A stretch of DNA of 64,000 nucleotides, from contig NC_051452.1 in the NCBI RefSeq assembly GCF_001649575.2, forward strand, positions 6,964,456 to 7,028,455, in the 5' to 3' direction. This document shows, piece after piece, positions 11,283 to 21,999 of this stretch (position 1 is its first letter; every line of letters begins with the position of its first letter). The translations under genes and the position numbers were made by a program. The notes under the pieces are model-generated. The model was not told the DNA's origin. It saw only the letters and a list, made by a program, of their open reading frames with translations, and did no database searches. The DNA is from Kryptolebias marmoratus (taxonomy: Eukaryota > Chordata > Actinopteri > Cyprinodontiformes > Rivulidae).

Positions 11283-12150
11283 CTTTTAATCAACTTCTTT
11301 TTCTGGAAACAATTATTGGATGTACGTCTACAACTGATCAACTTTTGGAGACAACTGAACTACCAGCTTTGAATCTAGCAATAATCAAATCTGGTATATA
11401 TCTTTCTCTATTTAATTTAATTTTAATGGGGAAATTTAGGGAATAGTTGATCCAAATTTATGTCATTGGAAAACTTTTCTAAAGTGTTTTTGTGAGTCTC
11501 TAATTTTAGTTAAAAGTAAATCTGCTCAACAACTTTTTACTTTAATTAATAATTTTGATTTATTGTAAACCTCTGTATTTGTGTGGTATGTTTTTTTTTG
11601 TTTATTTTGCTTTAAATGATTTTTGATACTTTGTTCTGGTGTTCTTGCCTTGTTGTGTTTGTAAACTGATTATTTTAAATAAAGTTAAAAAAAAAACTTT
11701 TGGAGACAACCCAATTCAAGATGGCCTCCACAACCAACTGGCTTTTAAAAAACCCACAGAAATGGTTACAACTTGGTCAGTTTTACAGATATTGCATATT
11801 GGGTGTGGTAGTAGCTGAGAATGATCCCCAACAAATATTCTGAGCTCTGAATGATATCTTTGCTTTAAACTGTAGAACGCCGGATGGATTTTAATAAAAC
11901 TTTTAGGAAGTTATCTTTGGATTTACATCTACAGCTGATTAACCTTTGGAGTCAACACCGTTTAAAATAGTTAATATCTAAAACCCAGTCAGTTTTACAG
12001 ATCCTGAGCTAAAGTTGGATGTGATTTTATTTGAACTCACATTTCCAGAGTGTGACGTCTTGTGATAATTGTGTGTAATTTATAAAGTTTAACCAAAACA
12101 ATTACAACAAAACTACAGCTGATGTGTTTCCCTTCAGGGAACGCGAAGCC
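11283..12150 (-). repeat. REP-A repeat, two-monomer copy, interrupted by L1
   Basis: Minus-oriented copy. The word tggatgtacgtctacaactg at 11318, aagatggcctccacaacc at 11718 and ggtagtagctgagaatgatc near 11807, and a second monomer from about 11880 (ggattttaataaaacttttag). The L1 insertion at 11356-11694 splits the first monomer. Confidence 0.75.
11356..11694 (+). mobile_element. 5'-truncated L1-type LINE with poly(A) tail and 16-bp target duplication
   Basis: A 339-base insertion inside a REP-A copy. It is flanked by the identical 16-base sequence aacttttggagacaac at 11340-11355 and 11695-11710. It ends AATAAAGTTAAAAAAAAA. Translations include LSLFNLILMGKF and, in another frame, LVKSKSAQQLFTLI followed by NNFDLL and a stop, resembling the C-terminal end of fish L1-group ORF2. 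A long target duplication, poly(A) and 5' truncation are the marks of L1 retrotransposition. Confidence 0.82.
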
Positions 12151-14069
12151 TTTAATTTCAAAGGTTTTCCAGATGTATTTAATAAAATAAAATACTTGAC
12201 TTTATTAAAATGTCATTATTTTCACATAATATTTAATTGAAAATAAGGCTAAATTGTTTTTTAAAAACTGAAAAGATGCTCTTCTTTAATTATAAACAAG
12301 GAAAAATAATCAGAATCGGTTAAATTCACTGGAAATATATAATCAACAAGGATTCACAAAACAAAGAGCATCTCATAGAATGAGTCTTTCTGAAGCATAA
12401 ATGTTGGTGCAGAAGATCTGTTTACCCATGAGGGTGATAAATGTTTCCAATCGACCCACGCCTCAGGAAACGCCTCAGCTGCTTCAGCAGGAGGACACCA
12501 AACCACCGCTGTCTGCGGCATTTTACAACAAAATCAGAAAATTTCTGAAGAGATTTCAAAGGGGTGCCCAATGCAGCTACTGACCAAAACTTCAACGTCC
12601 TTTAAACTATTTTTGTCTTATTACATATTGACCATCTTCTTATGATTATCAAGCGTATCTGCTCAATGATTTTTATGATTTTTTTTTTTTGGATGATTGT
12701 AATGATGTTTTTGGATGATTGTAAGGTAATTCTACTGATGTTTTTATGATGTAAAGCACTTTGAATGCCTTGCTGCAGAATTGTGCTATATATTTTTACT
12801 TTCCTATTTAGGACTTCTGTTTTGGGATAATCAAAGGTGATGTTAAAGCTGCAACTTAAAAACCCCTTAAACTCTGAGTTTCCAGGGGAAAACTCTGAGC
12901 TCAGACGGTGAAAGTCAATGAGAGTTTGGGTGTGAGCACTCTGCAGACCATCAGAGACACGTTTGGATGCATAAACTGTAAAAAGAAATGTAGAAACAGA
13001 GAGGAGTTTAAGTGGGACTTCATCAAAATCCCCTAAAACCATAAACTGCATTTGTGTAAAAACCGTTAAAGATGTCAAAATGTTAGTTCAGACGTAAAAC
13101 TTCCTGTGAGCCGTTTAAACTCTGAGCTGTAGAGATCTGAAGAGGGTTTACCACCTGTTTTCTGTCTGTAAGGAAACTAATTGTGTTTTTAGCAAATTTT
13201 AACCTCACCGTACGTCGTGGTGCTAAAAGCCAAAGCACATTATTCCTGCCTGAGCTGCATGTTTTTGTCTTTTTGTGTTTCTCCAAAGCTGTGAGGATGC
13301 AGCAAATCAAAAATCAGGACAGAAACGGAAGAATAACGGCCAAATGAAGAGTCCCTGACTCACTGGGCAACTATAACAAGCCAGAATGAGGAAAACAATT
13401 TACTTTTAAAGTTGATATTCCTTTTTTCTAACACCGATTGAAGTTTTTTTTGGTAAATATTTAATCTAAGGCTGCAGCAGAAATTAAAAAACATGAATTT
13501 AATAGAAAAGTCACCAGTTTTACCTCCTAATTTCAGATTTCGTCTAACCTGGGGAAGTGATTGTGGGTTTCCTGCCTTGCTTTAACAGCTCAGGACAGAC
13601 AGAAAAGCAGGTGTGCAGACACAAATAGTCTGAACCGAAGGCCCCGTCTATCTTTAAATGGAGCTGATGGTGTCACTCCGCCTGTCCCACATGGTCGCTG
13701 GAGCTCCAGGAACTCTAGAGGAGAGTGCTGAGTCGTAAATACCTCCGCCTTTAAACTCCCATCATGCCGAGCGAGGGGGGGGGCATGTGAGATAAACTCC
13801 CTCTTTATGACTCTGATCTGGCAAAGCCCAGTGGAAAACATTTGACCGGTGGTTTACATGACAGCTAACAAATCACCCCGCAATAAAAATCAAATGAAAA
13901 ATTAATTCCTCGTTTTCCTCGTGCCGATGATTCCTCTCCGGTGTTAAAGAGGTATTTGCTTTTTAACGGGCAGGAAACGTGAAACGGGGGGGCTTCCCCG
14001 AGTGCTGAAATAAGGATATAAAATGTGATATTAAACAATATTCCAAAGGCTTTTACAACAAATTAAAGA
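12151..14069. other. Mostly featureless, apart from the L2 fragment
   Basis: Besides the L2 3' fragment at 12690-12800 I see no gene or repeat. A G-run occurs at about 13777-13785. Confidence 0.45.
12690..12800 (+). mobile_element. L2-type LINE 3'-end fragment
   Basis: Contains GTAAAGCACTTTGAATGCC followed by TTGCTGCAGAATTGTGCTATA, matching the 3' end of the L2 copy at 38.6 kb. The tail is eroded and no coding part is recognisable. A 158-codon open frame on the opposite strand across this region is a chance frame. Confidence 0.6.
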
Positions 14070-14312
14070 TCCTTTAGGAATGCATATCGCCCGTCACCTT
14101 TCAGGCCAGACTTTTAGCCATTTTCGTCCTTTGTTGGGCACGACTCTAAGGTTTGTGTTTTCTAAGGTCAGTCAGCTGTGGCGGCCATCTTGAATTGGTT
14201 AACTCCAAAAACGGGACCAGTTGCAGATCTACATCTAATGATTAATTTGTCAGTTTCATTAAAATCCATCCAGTGGTTCATGAGATATTTTGCTTACAGA
14301 CGTAAAAGCGCA
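14070..14312 (+). repeat. REP-A repeat copy
   Basis: Head gcatatcgcccgtcaccttt, core gtggcggccatcttgaattg, and tail catccagtggttcatgagat followed by attttgcttacagac. Lacks part of the centre. Confidence 0.75.
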
Positions 14313-14849
14313 ATATTCCACATGGTTCTCAAATAAAAACAACAAGTAAGTCCTTTTCATATCAAAAAACACAAACTATTCAGACTTTAGAGCCCCATCA
14401 GGAGCTTTTCTCGTCCTCCTAAAAGAGTATGAGCTCCTCTGTGTTGAAGGAAAACGTCCCAAAAAGGCCATTTTCTTGTAACTTATTGAACCGGTCGAGC
14501 AGAGGGGTCATAAAGGGACGGACACAACAGCGGGGACAGGTGCTGCGGCTCACCGAGGCACTAATGAAAAATGGATTTGTGCCTCCGTCCGGAGGAAGGT
14601 GGAAAAACAAAACGCGTGAAGAATTTATTGCTGTTTTCTGCTGTGGGAGTTTAGGACGGTCGCGGGAATTTCCGTCAAGCTTTTTCTCAAAATACGAGGT
14701 TTGGAAATATTAGCGGGACTTATATTTGTGTTACTCACCTTGCAGCCCATTAAACTGATCTCACAGGTGACACAGAAGTCGGGAACTGATTTAAATGAAC
14801 ATTTCAGGCTTCGGGTATATTCATAATTCCACTACAATTATTTATTTTC

Positions 14850-15228
14850 CTCGCAGAGCTGCTAAAGGGAATCCTGGGAGTCTGATGGTCCAGTCCACAC
14901 GTGTTTTGTGGATCTGCAGAAGGATTACGACCCACGAGAAGTTATGTAGGGGGGGGTTGCTTTTAAGAGCTATCTGGTTCCAAGAGCTGTGTCTGCATTC
15001 TCGACACAAAGTTAAGTTTGTTTCCGGTGCAGGTTGGACTCTGCCAGGGCTGCTCCAGGTCGTCGATCCTGAGGCGAACCGGTCTGCTGGGTCCGTCCTT
15101 CAGGGAGGAGAGTCCAGCGCAGACCCGGGTATCGGTCAGCGAGTTCTTTGGGATCTCCCAGGAGGAGCTGCAGAGCGTCGCTGAGGAGGGAGGGGACCAC
15201 ACCTTGGATAAACAGAAGAAAGCAGACA
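14850..15228 (+). mobile_element. Degenerate Rex3/RTE-type LINE fragment with internal deletion
   Basis: Translated in shifting frames it gives VHTCFVDLQKDYDPREV, then LLRAI, then LFPVQVGLCQGCSRSSIL, which correspond to the reverse transcriptase stretches FVDLEKAYD and VGLRQGCPLSPIL of fish RTE/Rex3-type LINEs. It then jumps to EFFGISQEELQSVAEEGG, corresponding to the C-terminal RLGIPPEEL..VAGER stretch, and ends ttggataaacagaagaaagc like the 3' end of such elements. Stop codons and frameshifts make it dead. The central part, including the FADD catalytic region, is missing. Confidence 0.7.
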
Positions 15229-15269
15229 TTTTGACAAAACTTCAGGATTGCAGGCTGTTATCATAATGA

Positions 15270-15560
15270 ACCACTTGTCAAGTTTTAATGAATCTTTCAG
15301 AAAATAATCCCTGGATATTCATCTACAACTAATTAACCTTTGGAGGAAACCCAATCCCAGATTAATTTAACCAGATTGACAGATAATGAGCGAAGGTTTA
15401 GAGTGGTAGTAGCTGAGAGTCAACATCTTACAACGTTGCATCAGATTGTACAAAATGTTTGCCCAAAGCAGCCGTACTCCATTCCTCATCATGAAATGAT
15501 CTAAAACTGGTGGCAGGTGATATGCATCCTTTCAGGCAATGTTAGGCCTTTAATTAGGTA
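15270..15560 (-). repeat. REP-A repeat copy
   Basis: Minus orientation: ttcatctacaactaattaac, gtggtagtagctgagagtca, and the inverted head gtggcaggtgatatgcatcc at its right end. Follows directly after the Rex3 fragment. Confidence 0.7.
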
Positions 15561-15589
15561 ATAGTTTGCATAATTATCAGCTTGGCAGG

Positions 15590-16015
15590 ATTATAACCCT
15601 GAACTTGGTTCTGTTCTGAATCTGTTCTGGGTCAAATAAAATCTGAAGACCATCAAGGCTTTCTGGAGCCAGATGTTCTGCTCAGAGTCAGAAAGCTCGG
15701 TCTCAGTCTCAGCTCATGGGTCCAACAGGATCATGACCCAAAACACCAAGAACGGGTCAGAACCAAACATCGGACTGTTCTAAAGTGTCCTTCTGAGCCC
15801 TGATCTAAATCCTGCTGAACATCTGTGGAAGGAGCTGAAACATCTGGAGAAGGAACCCTTCAGACCTGAGACATCTGGAGCTGTTTGTTCAGGAGGAGTG
15901 GACCAGAACACCTGAGGACAGGTGAGGACACCTGAGGACACCTGAGGACAGGTGAGGACAGTTGCAGAAGTATCAGAAACCACCTGACTGCAGTGATCGA
16001 CTCAAAAGGTTGAGC
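15590..16015 (+). mobile_element. Tc1/mariner transposase remnant, copy 1
   Basis: Translations in two frames give WVQQDHDPKHQE, with the second catalytic Asp of the Tc1 motif QQDNDPKH, and DLNPAEHLWKELKHLEKE, with the catalytic Glu of the NPIE.LW motif. A frameshift lies between them, plus stops. Followed by a short tandem of cctgaggaca and ggtgaggaca units (15905-15960). Dead copy; terminal repeats not located. Confidence 0.75.
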
Positions 16016-16924
16016 AACAAAATGTTAAATTAAGGAACCATCCTTTGTGTCAAGGTCAGTTTCATTGGTTTTTATAAAATAATTTAGTTGGACCAAAAGT
16101 CAAAAGCAGCGATTTATTTTTATTAGCTGATTTTTAGTCATTTATTATTTTTATTATTGGTCAGTTTAAAGTTATTCCAGTGACCTCTGTCAGCGGTCCG
16201 AATGTGGCCGAGACCAAAGAGGACTCCTGCTGTCTTTAAACATATTTCGTGGTGATTTATACAAACGTTTTTTCATCAACTTTTTATGTTGCCATCAATT
16301 TTGCACGACTTGGCTGCTGGAGCAGAAATCCTATAATATTCCTTCAGGAAGTGCCTCAGGCTGCACTGGAAATGATAGCTCACCACAGAACTTCATGTCA
16401 AAAACGATGTGATGTGAAACTGACAACAGTGTAAAGATTTATAAAATAAAGATCCAATAAATCGCTCTGAGACTTTGGAGACTGGGGTTGTTTTAAGCCC
16501 TGCTCGCTCATCGGTTTGTCCAGAATTAAACCCGTGAAACGGGTAAGATATTAACTCTTCAGGACCTTTTCACAGAACCCTACAGTAAACTGTTCAAAAC
16601 GTGGAGCTTTAAAAGCAAACAGTTTAAATTTCTGGCGCAGACTTCGAGTCGCAGTTGGCTTCTCCCTTCAGCAGATGTTGCAGCTTTAACAGACATGTGT
16701 TCATTGTTGCATTTTGGAGCTGAATGAGCAGCCTTGAGATAAGTCTGTGTCTGCTTTTCGAACACGAACTGACCTGCGGATTTGAGCGAATGAATCGGCC
16801 TTTATGTGTTTCTGACCTTCAGTCTGTCACGATCCAATCAGAATCCTTCAGCTGTTTGATATCTTTGACAGGCAGCCATAAATCTCTTTGTCAAGTGTCT
16901 TTTCTTTCACCTTTATTTACCCAG

Positions 16925-16955
16925 GTGTGTGTGTGAGTGTGTGTGTGTGTGCGCG
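16925..16955. repeat. TG microsatellite
   Basis: An imperfect run of gt dinucleotides interrupted by one ag, ending gcgcgt. Simple sequence repeat. Confidence 0.8.
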
Positions 16956-17578
16956 TCACAGCCGCCTGTTCGCGCTTTACAATCACTCTCTCTCACCCGA
17001 GGAATGAAAATCATGTTTTATGGCTTCTCAGTTCAACAAACACTTTGATTTCTTTTGTCTACAACAAAATGGGGGGAGAAATGTTTTTAATTTTCCGTCA
17101 GCTCATGTCTGTTACATTTAAGGCTTGTAGATGAAACCGTAGGAGTGGGGAAATGATTTCATGACAGGAAAATGACGTGCCAAACTTCTTTAAAACACGT
17201 TTTCAGCCCGCAGTGGGAAAAAGAAAGGTTTGCTTTGAAAGCTTATTAGTTTTACTGTCTGAAAAATGGAATAGTGCATATTCTTACTTTTATTAACTCA
17301 ATGTTTGCTCGCAGCTGCAGCTATTTAATGTCCTACAGCAAGGTCGTCTTACTCATTGATTGTTCATTTATTATTGTTAACGATCACTGACCCAGGTTCT
17401 GTTTTCTTGTCAATATTCTGCCTCTGAATGTAAACCCTGTGTTAATGGAGTGGGATTGATTATTGATTTACAAAGAAAAATCAAATCGTTACTTTGGGTT
17501 TGTTGTGCATGTCTCAGTTCTCTTTATTTTTAAATAATTTTACAAGTGGATATATTTATAAAGTATACTCTCCAAATG

Positions 17579-18410
17579 CACAGTAGAGGTCAGAAGTTTG
17601 CATGAATTTCATATTGACTATGAGCTGTTATTTATTTGAGTCATTTTTTCTTTCCCCAGGGTGGACAACATACGCCTTCAATTACCATTAAAATCAAGAA
17701 CCGGGTGCACAAGTTTGACTTTATTTTGGATTTTCCTCTAATCCACACAGGGTCAGATTTATACATTTTCACCTACTTGTTAAGGTACTCATAGCAAAGT
17801 CATAAAGACTGGATAAACAGCCTAATGGAGGTCAATCATGTGATTCAAGCTTGGATTCTGCAGAGTGTTTACATTGAGTGCGTACCAGCATTTCAGAATT
17901 GCATTCAATATCTGTTAAACTACTGGATTAAACTCTTTGAAGCTGCACCATTTGGTATAATTCAGGATAATGTCTGATTTCATAGTTTGCAATGCGGACC
18001 TTTAAGTTCTTATAAGTGATCGTGATCGACTGCAGCTAATAGTTTTAATCGATGGCATAAAAAGGATTTGTTTGACTGCACTCACTGGATTGACCAACAC
18101 TCATCTGTCCACCTCAGATGAAAGGAAATTAGTTCAGACGTTCAAGAACAACCAGGAACCTTTCAGGCTGCTGGTTTTACATCACCATGGTGACCAAGAA
18201 AGAAGCTCCTCCTCCAAAAGGCGACACTTTTAAGTTGGACTGAAACCTGCAGCTGTCGACACGGACAAACCAAACGCCTTCTGGAGTTAAGTTTTGAGGC
18301 TAGACAGAGACAAAGACTGAGCCATTTGGCTTTCAAAACCAAACACAGCATCAACTGACAAGCACAGTGGTGGTAGCATCATGCTGTGGCACTGGTGCAA
18401 AGCACAAAGC
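17579..18410 (+). mobile_element. Sleeping Beauty/Tc1-like transposon remnant
   Basis: The left end CAGTAGAGGTCAGAAGTTTG resembles the terminal repeat of Sleeping Beauty-type Tc1 elements. Downstream, decayed translations include a FW.KVLWTDETKTELFG-like stretch near 18275-18330 and HSGGSIMLWHW (18363-18397), matching the HGGGSIMLWG motif of the transposase. Many stops; the right end was not found. Confidence 0.65.
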
Positions 18411-18464
18411 ACACACATGCTCAGAGCCTGAACTGATCGTGCAAGGCCTTTGTTTAAAACACGT

Positions 18465-18740
18465 CATAAACCAGTGGACAGATTTTAATGAACTAAAGTG
18501 ATCACTGGATGTCCATCTGCAGCTGATCCAACTCCTGGAGTCAAGCCAATTCAAGATGGCCGCCACAGCCAGCTGATCTTGGGAAACACAAAACTTGCTT
18601 CAACGCATCTAATTCCACAGCTACTGAGCTAAAACTGGGTGTGGTAGCAGCTCAGTCATTCACAACTCCTGCTGTGAACGTCAACACGTATCACGAAATG
18701 TAGCTATAGTGGCCATCTTGAATTAAAACTCATCAACAAC
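18465..18740 (-). repeat. REP-A repeat copy
   Basis: Minus orientation: ataaaccagtggacagattt, tccatctgcagctgatccaa, aagatggccgccacagcc and ggtgtggtagcagctcag. Adjoins the Sleeping Beauty-like remnant. Confidence 0.75.
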
Positions 18741-18999
18741 TCATCATTAAAACGCATCAAAGTTACAAGAAAGGTGAAAATGGTGATGAAAACAGAAGAA
18801 TAACGACTGGCTGTTGAACGCTTAATGCACCGTCACCCATAAAACGTCCACCCCACCCCTGCCTCCACTGGCTGCGCCCCTCCCAAGGGATAGTCAGCCT
18901 CCTGTCAGGGACCATATGGAAGCATCCGGACTCTGGTGTGTTGGAGAGGACGGGTGGACGTGTCTCAAGGTGTCAGAAGAGAGGGTGGTTTAAATTTAA

Positions 19000-19315
19000 C
19001 TGCAACAGGGCTGATATCTGCACGGCAGGACCTGTCTACACCCCCCTCCACCCCCCTGTGCTCCGCTCACCCTCCTTCCCTCAGAAATACACAGTCTGTC
19101 TCCACAGCCACCAGCCACAAACAGCAGCAGCAGCAGCGTCCTCGGTCTAACAGGAGACACATCCTCTCGTCCACCTGGACCGTACGAGGAGCCGGCTGAG
19201 GACGTGACGGAGGGCAGAGGACTCGCCGAGGATAACGGTTTGTCTGAGCTGGCAAGCGGGAGGAAGCCACTGCAGAGGCACGGCAGCACAGTGAGCTAAG
19301 GATTCGCTGCGAGAG
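19000..19315 (+). promoter_or_regulatory. filip1l: Candidate promoter and untranslated first exon of filip1l
   Basis: A GC-richer block in AT-rich surroundings, with a short CAG run near 19121 and several CpGs. It ends GCGAGAG followed by a strong donor gtaaga at 19316. No long open frame continues through it, as expected for untranslated sequence. It is the best plus-strand candidate I see for the exon that splices to the acceptor at 43631-43632, which would give a 24.3-kb first intron. The 5' boundary is not determined; the start given is only where base composition changes. This is inference; RNA evidence is lacking and another first exon could exist. Confidence 0.4.
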
Positions 19316-21213
19316 GTAAGACTGGAGAGGCTGTGTGTGTGTCTGGAAATGTGTGTGTGGATGCTCTCACGTCATCCCTTTCATTTACAGGCGAAAATGC
19401 TCATGCAAAAGGATGCATGACAGCACTAAAATCTCATCTGGAGTGAGATGTGCAGTTTTTATTTGGATTATTTTCTACCACAGCTGTAAATATTTATATA
19501 TATATTTATTTATCAGTGCCGCCTTTCAGTATTCTGTTAGTCTGTATGTCTGCAGGCTATTGTACAGATGCTTTGAACTTCAGTGGATTATCAGAGCAGT
19601 CACTGAGTGGGACCTAATCTGCATCACGACAGCTTTATTAGCGCCGTTGTTGCTAATTGGACACATATAGAGATTAAAAGCCTGAAGGGGCAGTTGTCTT
19701 TGGGGGGTCACAGTAAATTCCTGCTGATCTTAACTTAATCTAATTTGATTGAATTTGCTCTAATAAGGTTGAACTTATTTGGCTTAGAGAACAAAAACAA
19801 ATCTATACTTTTTGATTTGGTCTCATTTTTGTTTCGCAGTTTTGGAGTGAGTCACCCGTGTTTTTATTTCGGATTAGAGCAAAACATGATGTCATCCAGG
19901 TGAATTTTAGCACACCCTTTGGTCAATTTGCTCGTCACATCCATGCCGATGATTATTCAATAACTCCTGCACAGCGTTAATATCTGGTGTGGACTCGTGG
20001 ACATGTCGGGCCGTATCGGTTGCGGCCAGGGAATTTCCAAAAGGGCAGCGTGTCCACGAGAACCTGCAGCATACAGTAACCGAGTGCACCGAGGACGACC
20101 GAGGGTGGGAGGAGGTCGGGTTACCAGGCCTGCGCTCAGGGCTCAGTTTGGAAACACGCTGAGAGCGCTGGGAGCAGCAGACAAAAGTCAAATGTCAGGT
20201 CAAGGGTGCATTTTCACCCCAGCTAAGTTTAATGATGAATTTTTTTTCCTTTCCGTTAAAAATGCCACAGCGATTAGCACATGCTCGGACCGGGTCTCCT
20301 GTGCTGGCAGCCGTACTCTGATGATGTGACGGTATGTTATGGTCAGCAGAGTAACACGGAGATGTTATTAATAAAAGGATTAGCCCTCAGGGATCATCAT
20401 CAAATATTAAGGTTTACTCTTCAGTTCTGGGTAGCATTTAGAGCTGCATGCTTTTCCTCACAAACCTAAAGTTGTCAGCCTGAACTCTTGGAAATTATTG
20501 TCTCTTTAGGCCCCGTCACCATGGAAATGTGTTTTTTTTAGTCTTTCAGCCTGACATCTACATGAAAACAGCCTTTTTAGGAGCCCCTTATCCGTACTCT
20601 TTTAATGCCACACTTGCATTTTCGTGTGGACAGCCTGAACACAACCTTTTTAAAACTTTGACGTCATAGACTCACCTTTAACCTAACCTTCGACCCCAAG
20701 CATGACGGATGCATTAAGAGCAACAATAACAAATTACATGTTTGCCCACTACAGCAAATCCTTTGTATCCTGTATAACTTCAGTGAAAGCTGATGAACAA
20801 TTCCTTAAACAGAACAAAAGCCCTCAGTGGTACACCAAATAACAAAAGACCAAAACAGTTTTTCTGCAATGGATTAGAAATCTACAATATCCATCATGTA
20901 TAAATTAAAAAAATGTGGGAAATGGGATTAGACTGACACCATAAAGATATGCTTTGAAGATCAGGAGGAATTCCTTCCTTTGCTGAATACTGGGCCTAAA
21001 AGTCTCCATTATGTCCACATATGTTTTTATCGTTTACTGTGACATGAAGATATTTGCCATCCTCCTTTTTCCCCCCGATTTTGTGATGTTTATATTAGGT
21101 GTAAGACTTATACGTGTGATCCACGTCTTGTTTCCTGTTTCCGGTGTATTTACAGCACCACACGCAGGCCTGGCATAGTTATTACAGCATTTTGGGTTGT
21201 TTTCTGAGTCTCC
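19316..21213. other. Proposed filip1l first intron, proximal part
   Basis: A GC-richer segment at about 19960-20200 stands out. It has open frames on both strands but no splice-bounded exon or known motif, so it may be a conserved regulatory element. The rest is AT-rich and unremarkable. Confidence 0.4.
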
Positions 21214-21221
21214 ATGTAGAC

Positions 21222-21433
21222 CAGTGGTCTCCAACCCTGGTCCTGGAGGGCCACCGTCCTGCATGTTTTACTTGTTTCTCTGCTCCAACACCTGATTTGA
21301 ATCAATGGGTGATTAACAGGCTTCTGCGGAACATGAAGAGGTGATTTAACCTCTGAATCAGGTGTGTTGGAGCATGGAAACAAGTAAAACATGCAGGATA
21401 GTGGCCCTCGAAGACCAGGATTGCCCACCCCTA
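21222..21433. mobile_element. hAT-type palindromic MITE, copy 2
   Basis: Same length (212 bases) and plan as copy 1, and closely similar to it. The 8-base target duplication is atgtagac (21214-21221) and atgtagaa (21434-21441). A chance 172-codon open frame runs across it on the minus strand and is not a gene. Confidence 0.85.
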
Positions 21434-21814
21434 ATGTAGAAATGGTGCCGCGTTTGTGAGGATATTTTAAAAAATGACATAATAAAAAAAAAACATTCCC
21501 GTGTGGACAAGGCCTCAGTTCCCTTTCCTCTAATATATATATAACACAAACCTTCCTCGTGTGGATAAATATCAGGGCTGGCAGAAGGACACTGTTCGTG
21601 GTAAGAGGTGTCGGGTTAATCTGTTTAAATACATATGATGGACCCACAGCCTTCTGGCGCTGCTGCAATAATCCGTTTTAAGACGACACGGAGGCGACTG
21701 TTCAGCAGATTGACCGGCAGATTTACAGCGAATGGTGCTTGTACAGGTTCAACACATCTGTTTTCATTGGCAATCAACAGACAAGAAAGCAAAACTATTT
21801 TTATCAGAATCAAC

Positions 21815-21950
21815 TGATATCATCGTCGTAGCTGAGAGTCATCCCCAACACACACTTTGAGTGCTACTAAACAAAGACATTCTGTTAACAAAACCTCTCA
21901 AACCACTGGACCAATCACTGGATGTGCAACTAAAACTGATCTATCCGACT
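21815..21950 (-). repeat. REP-A repeat fragment
   Basis: Minus-oriented fragment: cgtagctgagagtcatcccc then ccactggaccaatcactgga. The order of blocks suggests two shuffled pieces. Confidence 0.45.
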
Positions 21951-21999
21951 GCCTGATCAGTCCAAAGGTTTCCTCACGCCCCGGCAGGACCGGTACAGT

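Noticed and set aside
12602..13078. 158-codon minus-strand open frame
   Set aside because: It covers an L2 tail fragment on its opposite strand and has runs of Ile/Lys typical of AT-rich chance frames.
21150..21668. 172-codon minus-strand open frame
   Set aside because: It crosses the palindromic MITE at 21222-21433 and has no recognisable domain or splice support.
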